Part shown: positions 56,825 through 64,000 of the stretch, piece after piece
Position numbering within the stretch: position 1 is the stretch's first letter
Layout: each line of letters opens with the position of its first letter
Assembly (NCBI GenBank): GCA_014218235.1
Contig: CM024755.1
Location: 34,306,713 to 34,370,712 of the forward strand
Reading direction: 5' to 3'
Length of the DNA: 64,000 bases
Origin: Colocasia esculenta
Lineage: Eukaryota; Streptophyta; Magnoliopsida; Alismatales; Araceae
The notes under the pieces: generated by a model
Database searches by the model: none
What the model was told of the DNA's origin: nothing
The model's input: the letters and a program-made list of their open reading frames with translations, nothing else
Position numbers and translations under genes: made by a program

Positions 56825-57972
56825 ATGTCGTCGGACGATCTCCATGCGCAAGTGCTTGCCGCAATGGAAGAGGATGACTTTGAACCGACGGAGATCTCCT
56901 CGGACAGCGATGGGGATAGCACGGTTGGTAGTGGCCCGACGCCCACGCAGGAATCCATGGCGCCAATTAGAATCCGGCGACTCATGACTGCACGGGATTA
57001 CGTTGCGGCACTGGGCGCTTCTCCCTCGTCGCACCCGGCCGACGCCGCACGCGCGACTGCACAGCAAGGGGATCGCGGCCATGCGGGCGACGCCGTTCCC
57101 AGCCATGCAGATTGGCACGGAGGCGAGGACGCGGGCAGGCGCGACGTTAACCGCGGCCAGCGCGGACACCCAGGCTGGGCCACCCTGGCGGCGCCCCAGA
57201 CCCGCGACTGGGCGGGCCAGGACGACCACCCGCACGCGGGCGGCCAGGCGCGCCCCCGCGGCCGCGGCCAAGCGGGCCATCCCGGCCATCCGGGCTGGGC
57301 GCGCCAGCCGCATGCCCTGGCAGGCCAGGCAAGCAGGCCCGGCCACCCGGGCCCCCGCGGCCACGACCAGCCCGGCCACCCGGGCTGGGTAGCCCAACCC
57401 CGCGCCCAGGGCGCCGAGGCGGGCCACGCCCGCGCCCAGGCGGGCCAGGTGGGCCCTCGCGGCCAGGCGCACTGGCGCGGAGGACGCGCACAGTGCGGCC
57501 ACGTCCGCACAGTGACCCGCGTCCATGTGGGCCAGCGCAGAGGCCGTGTACAGCGCGGCCACGTCCGCGGCGGCGGCCCTGCACGACGCGCTGGCGAGCA
57601 CGGAGGCGACCGTGGCCAAGGCATTTTGCAAATGTGCGCAACAGTGGTCCACCTATGCCCAGGCGCACTTTTCTGGTGGAGCAGTCCCACATGAGAGCGT
57701 CGGCCCGTCGGCGACGTGAACTTGACCGTCTTGCCAGACGTCGCACTAATGTGATTTTGCCGAGCGGACCTCGTGGTCGAGCTCGACTTAGCCGCATTAT
57801 TGGACGTGGACCGGCAGGAAATGCTGACCCGACCCCTCGTCGCCACCATAATGAAAATTTGGCGGTACGACGAGTCCGACGTCGCATACGGCATGTTCCT
57901 CGGCGCCGTCTCATGACTCCGACCCGTCTCCAGACAATTGGTTTAGCTATTCTAATGTTATCGCATTTTTAG
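56825..57972 (+). pseudogene. GC-rich open region upstream of gag, function unknown
   Basis: An ATG 22 bp after the primer site opens MSSDDLHAQVLAAMEEDDFE, an acidic Ser/Asp-rich start, then IRIRRLMTARDYVAALGA. From about 57040 the sequence becomes very GC-rich with repeated GHPGW-type and PARPxG-type stretches and stays open in this frame to 57694. A second frame (57493-57972) gives a basic end with RRRRELDRLARRRTNVILP. A third gives a helical stretch, AATSAAAALHDALASTEATV. Several - strand frames are also open, so openness is partly compositional. I recognise no family. The position between primer site and gag, and the start context, suggest an additional element protein, now possibly frameshifted, or captured host sequence. 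Confidence 0.4.
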
Positions 57973-57974
57973 AC

Positions 57975-58560
57975 ATGATTTTATTAGAACTTCGGATCAT
58001 TTTAGCTTCATGATTATGAGATTGTCTTATTTAAGTCCATGCAATAAATTATATGAGTTAGTTTAATCTTGATATTATATGATCCGATGCAATAAATTGT
58101 ATTAGTCCATGCAATAAATTTATTCATGCATTTAATAATCAAGCAATCTATGTATGATCCGATGATATAAAAATCATGTGTTGAGAGTTTGAAACATGCA
58201 TGATTAATTGTTGTTCAAAATTATTAGAATATATTTTGAGCATAATTAATTATTGTTCAAAATTATTAGAATATGTTTTGAGCATGATTAGTTGTTGTTA
58301 ATTCTTATGACTATTCATGTTTAGTATATACATGCTTAAAGATAGAGAGATGTTAGTTCCTCTCCCTTTACATTATTTGATCGAAATTACCCTAATAATA
58401 TTGAATATTCTTATATAAATGGGAGATGATTGTAGTTCTCTAAGTCTACTTTCGATCTTATTATATGGAGAATATTTAATATTATAGTGTAGATTTTTGG
58501 ATCAAATAGACTGATGTGTAAAATTGTCAACTTAGCCTTCTCCTTATTATCTTAAATGTA
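57975..58560 (+). other. AT-rich spacer between the upstream region and gag
   Basis: Strong AT bias with a tandem ~42-bp repeat (ATTAATTRTTGTTCAAAATT, then ATTAGAATATRTTTTGAGCA) at about 58201-58290 and repeated CCATGCAATAAATT words at 58030-58120. It ends CTTAAATGTAG just before gag, so it could be an intron, but no clear donor was identified. Confidence 0.5.
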
Positions 58561-58568
58561 GTGATTCA

Positions 58569-61500
58569 TTGATGGCCTCGAAGAATGTTATTGCTGACTT
58601 AACGAAAGGGGATAAATTAGATGGCACTAACTATGACATATGGCATCGAAAAATCCAATATCTTTTGAACGAGCAAGAGTTGCTTGATCACATTACAACA
58701 TCCATGACCCCGCCTGCAGAAGGCAACACTGCTCAACACCGAAGAGATCAAGACGCTTACAAGTTATGGTTCAACAAAGATCGTAGCACGCGCTTTACAC
58801 TGTTAAGCAGCATGCAGGATGATCTGATTGGCGAGTTTGAAAAGTGTAAGACTGCCAAGGATATGTGGGATAACTTGAAATTTTGTTTTGGAGGAACCTC
58901 TACCACGAGGTTAAGGGCTCTTGTTTTGAAATTTGAGACCCTCCGAAAAGATCCCCGTCAGAACATGACTGAGCATCTAAGAATGATGTCAAGCATGATC
59001 CGCGACTTGAAGTCTGCAGGTCACGATCTCACTGATGAGTAGCAGGTGCAGGCTATAATAAGATCTTTGCCAGACTCTTGGACTCACATGAAACAAATCC
59101 TCACTCACAATGAGAGCATTAAGAATTTTTCTGACATCTCTCGCCATGTGGAGTTAGAGGCTGAGCGCGAGGAAGCCATGCGCGCTACTGCCCTTGTCGC
59201 CCAGGGAGGCAGACAACAGGGCAAGAAGGGTCCAAAGAAGAACTTCAAGAGGAAGAGGCAAAATGTTGCATCCACTTCTAAGGCGGGGTAGACACCGAAG
59301 CGCCAAAGAGGCAAGCGCGGTGGAAAAAGGGACAAGTCAAAAGCCAAATGCTATAATTGTGGACAATTGGGACATTTCGCTCGTGAATGCACTGAGCCGA
59401 AAAAGGTATTCCAATTTCTTTGCTCTCCAACTGTGCATGTTTGTTTGCATATCTTAGTTGCTCGAACAAATCCTGAATGGATAGTGGATTCAGGAGCGAC
59501 CAAGCACATAACAAGGGATCGAGCAGGATTCGTGGATTATCGCCGAATCTCAGCGGGATCGCAAAGAGTATACATGGGAAATGGTTCCAGCGAGGAAGTC
59601 CTTGGAGTTGGTGTATATCAACTCAAGTTAAAGACTGGACGAGTCTTAACTCTCCATGAAGTACTCTATGCGCCTAGAGTTCAGCATAATCTACTATCAG
59701 TCTCATCATTGTTAGCATTAGACTTCTCTTTTTTGTTTGCTAGCAACTAAGTTGACATTTGTTTGAACAATGTTATATATGGTCATGCTATATTCATGGA
59801 TGGTTTGTTTAAATTAGATTTGGATTATCATAATTTTCCTGTGTCTTATGTGGTGAACACTGATAATAACATTGATTCGATAATTTGGCATGCTCGGCTA
59901 GGACACATCGGACAAGATAGAATGACAAGGTTAGCGCGAGAAGGCTTGCTAGGCTCACTCGCTAAAGTCAATCTTCCTATGTGTGAATCGTGTTTAGCCG
60001 GTAAGGCATGTCGTAAGACTTTCGGAAAGGCTAAGAGAGCCACTGAACTCTTACAATTGATCCACTCCGACATTTGCGGACCCATGAGTGTGAAGACCCG
60101 TCAAGGGGCTTCCTATTTCCTCACATTTATAGATGATTATTCACGATATGGATATGTCTATTTGATCGCTCACCGCTATGAAGCGTTAGATTGCTTCAAA
60201 CACTTCTTGGCAGAGGTTGAGAATCAATTAGGCAAAACCATAAAAGTTCTTCGGACGGATCGAGGACGTGAATATCTTTCGGATGAGTTCCGAACTTTAT
60301 GTGAAGAAAAAGGAATACGCAGACAGTTAACTATTCCATATACACCGCAACAAAATGGTGTTGCTGAGAGACGGAATAGAACACTGCTAGATATGGTTAG
60401 GTCGATGATGGCGCATGCCAACCTTCCAATATCTTTTTGGGGGGATGCTATAATGACTGCGGCCTACATCCTTAACCGCGTACCTTCACAGTCAGTTCCT
60501 TCCACCCCTTATGAGATATGGCGTGGTGAAAAACCAAATTTAGATAATCTACGGCCATGGGGTTCAGCGGGATATGTCCATGACACCTCTCACAAGTTTG
60601 GAAAACTTGGCCCTAAAGCTAGAAAGTTTATCTTTATAAGATATCCTGAAGGCTCTAAGGGTTATGTCATGTATGAACAACATCCGAATGGAGGAATGAT
60701 TGAAAAAGACGTCCGAGATGTTGTTTTCTTAGAAACAGAATTTCCTAGTATCGGCGACACTGGAAAGAGTCTTGATCTCCATGAGTTGGATGACCCCAAT
60801 GATATTCTACCATCTTCCAGCGAAGGGAGGGAATTAGTTCCTAACCAGGAAGCCGCCGGAGATAGTAGAGATAATCATGATAGTGGGAGCTTTGTGCCCA
60901 GTGGGAGCACACCTATAGAAGAACAAGACGATCAGATACGCCGTAGCAAACGTGGACACATGCCTCGTCGTCGATTTGAGATTGAAGAGGAGGCCCTTGT
61001 GTGCCAGCTTGCTGATGATGATGAGCCTACTTCTGTTAAAGAAGTATTAACTTCATTTGCTAGTAAAGAGTGGAAGGAAGCAATGCAAGATGAGATGGAC
61101 TCTATGAGTAAGAATCAAGTTTGGGAACTTGTCGACCTCCCTCCAGGGCGTAAGGCTATTGGAAATAAATGAATTTTCAAAGTCAAACGCAAAGCGGATG
61201 GATCTATCGACAAATATAAAGCACGACTTGTGGCGAAAGGATATACTCAAAAGGAGGGTATAGATTTCGATGAGACATTCTCCCCTGTGGTGAGATTCAC
61301 ATCGGTTCGCCTTATTCTAGCCATTGTTGCACATTTAGACTTAGAACTTTTTCAGATGGACGTTAAAACAACATTTCTCAATGGAGAACTAGACGAAGAA
61401 ATTTATATGGTGCAACCAGAAGGTTTTGAGGCAAAGGGACAAGAGCGCAAAGTTTGCCGTCTCAAACGTTCCATTTATGGCCTCAAACAATCGTCTAGAC

Positions 61501-62587
61501 AGTGGTATTTTAGATTTCACAAATCTATTATCTCATTTGGTTTTGAGATGATTGAAGAAGACCACTGTGTGTATGTTAAACGTATGGCGGAAAAGATTCT
61601 TATTTTGTCATTATATGTTGATGACATTTTATTGGCTAGAAATGACATGGAATCTATCGAAGCCACTCGAAAATGGTTGTCTTCTGTCTTTGAGATAAAA
61701 GACATGGGTGAAGCAAATTATGTGCTAGGAATAAAAATCACAAGAGATCGCTCGAATAAACTTCTGTGTTTGTCGCAGGAGACTTATATAAATAAGATTC
61801 TTGAGCGATTTCGGATGCATTATTCCAAACCCATCGATACTCCAATTGATAAGAGTTGTGTTTTAAGTATAGTCAATGTCCACAAACTGATAAGGAAAAG
61901 AATGAAATGTCTAAAGTGCCATATGCTGCTGCAATTGGAAGCCTAATGTACGCCATGTTATGTACACGGCTTGACATTAGTTATGCGGTGGGTCTTGTTA
62001 GTCGTTATCAAAGTAATCCCGGTCTCGTTCACTGGAAAGCAGTTAAGAGGATTTTTCGATATCTCCATGGTACTTCGGACCTTGTCTTATGTTACAAAGG
62101 AGGTGACTTAAGATTGAAAGGTTTCAGCGATGCTGATTGGGCCGGTGATAAAGATGAGCGCAAATCCACCTCAGGCTATGTGTTTATGTTAGGTGGAGGG
62201 GCCATTTCTTGGTGTTGCAAGAAACAAACGTGCATCACTTTATCCACCATGGAATCAGAATATGTGGCTTGTTCTGCTGCATGTCAAGAGGCTGTTTGGT
62301 TGCAGAGTTTTCTACAGCGATTGGCCATGAGACAATTGTCAAGGGAGGCGGTGTTGCTGTATGTTGATAGCACATCGGCCTTGGCCTATGCTAAGGACCC
62401 TAAATATCATGGGAGAACCAAACACATTGACATTCGTTATCACTACATTCGGGATTTAGTGGCAAAGGAGTTGGTGGTTCTCCGACACATTTCAACAGGT
62501 CATATGTTGGCCGATCCACTAACCAAACAAATCCCGAGGGAGGCATTTGTAACCCATATTAGAAATATGGGATTGTGTAAATTGTGA
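58569..62587 (+). pseudogene. Copia gag-pol polyprotein, four stops and one frameshift
   Basis: Gag starts MASKNVIADLTKGDKLDGTN and has the plant Copia UBN2-like core (NYDIWHRKIQYLLNEQE). The zinc knuckle CYNCGQLGHFAREC is at about 59349-59390. Protease: WIVDSGATKH. Integrase: HARLGH...CESC zinc site, then HSDICGPM, LRTDRGREY and NGVAERRNRT (D, D, E). Reverse transcriptase: FDETFSPVVR, QMDVKTTFLNG, YGLKQSSRQW and the catalytic YVDDILL. RNase H: GFSDADWAGD, STMESEY and VDSTSALA, ending RNMGLCKL. In-frame stops are TAG 59040, TAG 59289, TAA 59748 and TGA 61170 (the last where a Trp is usual). A one-base deletion near 61870 shifts the C-terminal part. Everything before it is in one frame, so gag and pol were a single ORF. 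It is inactive as it stands. Confidence 0.95.
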
Positions 62588-62720
62588 TGTGCACAATTAT
62601 TGATTGACAATTAAGTTATTATATTTTCCTTCCTTATGTGTGTCTATGGTTGGAATACTTTACACATCAAGAAAAGTGTCACTAGGCTCTGAATGGACCC
62701 CCTCACACGGGTCATTCACC

Positions 62721-62900
62721 TTGGCGCTAAGAAAGCGAGCAAGATGAGACAAATTTTATCTATGGCGCTATGAGAGCGAGCAAGATAAATTTTTATCTAT
62801 GGCGCTATGAGAGTGAGCAAGATAAATTTATATCTATGGCGCTATGAGAGCGAGCAAGATAAATTTATATCTATGGCGCTAAGAGAGCGAGCAAGATACT
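62721..62900 (+). repeat. five tandem 37-41-bp repeats in the Copia 3' region
   Basis: GGCGCTATGAGAGCGAGCAA begins near 62723, 62764, 62801, 62838 and 62875 (spacing 41, 37, 37, 37), each followed by GATAAATTTATATCTAT or close variants. Each unit holds a GCGCTATGAGAGCG-like partial palindrome. It lies about 135 bp after the pol stop. Confidence 0.88.
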
Positions 62901-63730
62901 TTCTTTTTATTATCGCCTTAAAATGAGTTAAGATGAGGTCCCTCTGGATCGATCACAAGATATGAGAATCAAATCCGTGAAGCCTTCATTAAGCCGGTTG
63001 CGAGTTTTATGAAAAGAGGTCGTGAGACTCGGGTTAGCCGCAGTGGGAGTGGCTAGACTAAGAACCGTATGGTGTTTTTATTATGTTGTATGTGACACGC
63101 CCATAATGATGGAAGAACACCGTAGCATGTGTACATACCACATGTGCGTAAAACGACCCTTGAAGAGAATGATGAATGAGATCTCTGTTTCATCATTGTG
63201 TGAGCTCTTGGATCATAATTCATTGATCCATCTGTACCCTTAGGACTTGAGATCTATGTCGTGAAAAGGAAGCTTGATGTCGCTACTTTAGCATGCTCCT
63301 TAGGGCTATGGTTGATACAGTCCAGCGGGACATGACTAGGAAAGCGGTCAAGACTAATTGAATTGACATGATAACTCAAGAAAGACATCTGAATATTGCA
63401 CCATGTTTTGTGGTTCACACCTCGAGGGACTATGTCGACTTAGTGGCAATAAAGTCGTGAATACAAAACGTTCGAGTTTTGACGTCGCTAGTTTTTGAGA
63501 GATCCAGGATGTCAAAGCTGGTGAATATTGAAGGTATCTGGGGTACTACGGGATTCCTTTGGAGTATTGTGATCTGTTAGTTTTGGTGATAACTTAATAG
63601 ATCACTACTCATTTGTTGTGCTGACTCTCGTAAGGTCGCTCACTCCATTCGTCGTATGTAAGATTGAGAAGCAAGTGTAGAGAGATGAATTGCTCTTAGT
63701 GAGCAACTGACATTTATTTGTGCCCTCTGT
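62901..63730 (+). other. Copia 3' untranslated region
   Basis: Region between the repeat array and the polypurine tract, about 830 bp, with only short chance frames. It contains TGCCCTCTGTGGGCA just before the tract, echoing a hairpin in the LTR. Confidence 0.55.
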
Positions 63731-63744
63731 GGGCAAGTGGGAGA
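63731..63744 (+). promoter_or_regulatory. polypurine tract of the Copia element
   Basis: GGGCAAGTGGGAGA abuts the 3' LTR start TGTTAACC, as expected for the plus-strand primer. Confidence 0.8.
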
Positions 63745-64000
63745 TGTTAACCGATGGCATCATGCCATCGGTTGGTTGCCCTCGTGGGCACCAAAGGTTG
63801 TCCTTGGAAAGAGGCTTTCCAAGGAGGATTTTGTGTGCGTGGAAGAAAACCAACGCAGAAGGAGTTCTGCTTCCTCTCCAGCGAAAAGAGGACTCTGCCA
63901 GGTCTCCCTCCCATGCGCATGCAGGAAAAGCGAGAAGGAACTCTCACTTGGATAGAATTGCGCAAGAACTCTCTCCCTCTCTCTCTCTCTCTAACACACG
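63745..64000 (+). repeat. 3' LTR of the Copia element, truncated by window edge
   Basis: Near identical to the first part of the 5' LTR, starting TGTTAACCGATGGCATC. It lacks about 28 bp after GGGCACCAA, including the third hairpin. The last bases correspond to the CT microsatellite near 56635 of the 5' LTR. Confidence 0.93.

Larger units (their letters stand above)
56360..64000 (+). mobile_element. Ty1/Copia LTR retrotransposon, decayed, 3' LTR cut by window edge
   Basis: Order on the + strand: 5' LTR (56360-56790), Met-tRNA-type primer site, GC-rich upstream open region, AT-rich spacer, gag, protease, integrase, reverse transcriptase, RNase H, 3' untranslated region with a repeat array, polypurine tract (63731-63744), and 3' LTR from 63745. 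Integrase before reverse transcriptase makes it Copia. Four in-frame stops and one frameshift disable gag-pol. The five bases left of the element are GATGT; the right flank is not in the window. Confidence 0.95.

Noticed and set aside
56741..57914. Three long - strand frames over the GC-rich Copia region
   Set aside because: High GC content removes stops on both strands; they run against the element and show only Ala/Arg/Gly/Pro-rich low complexity.

Overview
The window is plant nuclear DNA, almost certainly from an angiosperm with large, transposon-filled introns. The only host gene I can support is the 3' part of a PICKLE-type (CHD3) chromatin remodeller on the + strand. It has eleven GT-AG exons between 9146 and 40349. 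Together they encode 591 in-frame residues and the stop codon. The PHD fingers, chromodomains and SNF2 ATPase must lie upstream of base 1, so bases 1-9145 are read as part of one very long intron. A second intron (16119-35699) is 19.6 kb long. I cannot name the species.

Intron content from left to right: a degenerate L1 LINE on the - strand (1 to about 4440); a possible LTR remnant (about 5480-6310); a 2.0-kb solo LTR with a 5-bp target duplication (6628-8637); an RTE-type LINE fragment (about 10945-11130); a TIR element (about 14070-14329); and two members of a hAT-like family full of GGTTTCGG/CCGAAACC motifs (14673-15649 and 17306-18443). The second hAT copy contains a long fold-back hairpin. 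Then come a repeat-rich, T-rich block (about 19000-25170) split by a nested pair of hAT-like elements rich in GATCGG (20432-23779 and 20661-21822), a 5'-truncated L1 tail (26362-26628), a second L1 on the - strand (about 29202-32835), an RTE LINE 3' end (about 32982-33640) split by a third GGTTTCGG hAT copy, and a hAT-like MITE (34125-34708).

About 300 bp after the stop codon of the remodeller lies a 14.7-kb LTR retrotransposon on the - strand (40657-55326, 5-bp target duplication ATACC, two 803-bp LTRs). It has no gag or pol that I can recognise. Its interior is almost entirely tandem repeat: a short array (about 41830-42497) and an 11.5-kb satellite of about 107 units of 106/108 bp (42498-54046) with signs of higher-order structure. 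This is the most striking object in the window.

The right end (56360-64000) is a decayed but nearly complete Ty1/Copia element on the + strand: 5' LTR, Met-tRNA-type primer site, a GC-rich open region upstream of gag, an AT-rich spacer, gag-pol with four in-frame stops and one frameshift, a 37-41-bp repeat array, a polypurine tract and a 3' LTR cut by the window edge.
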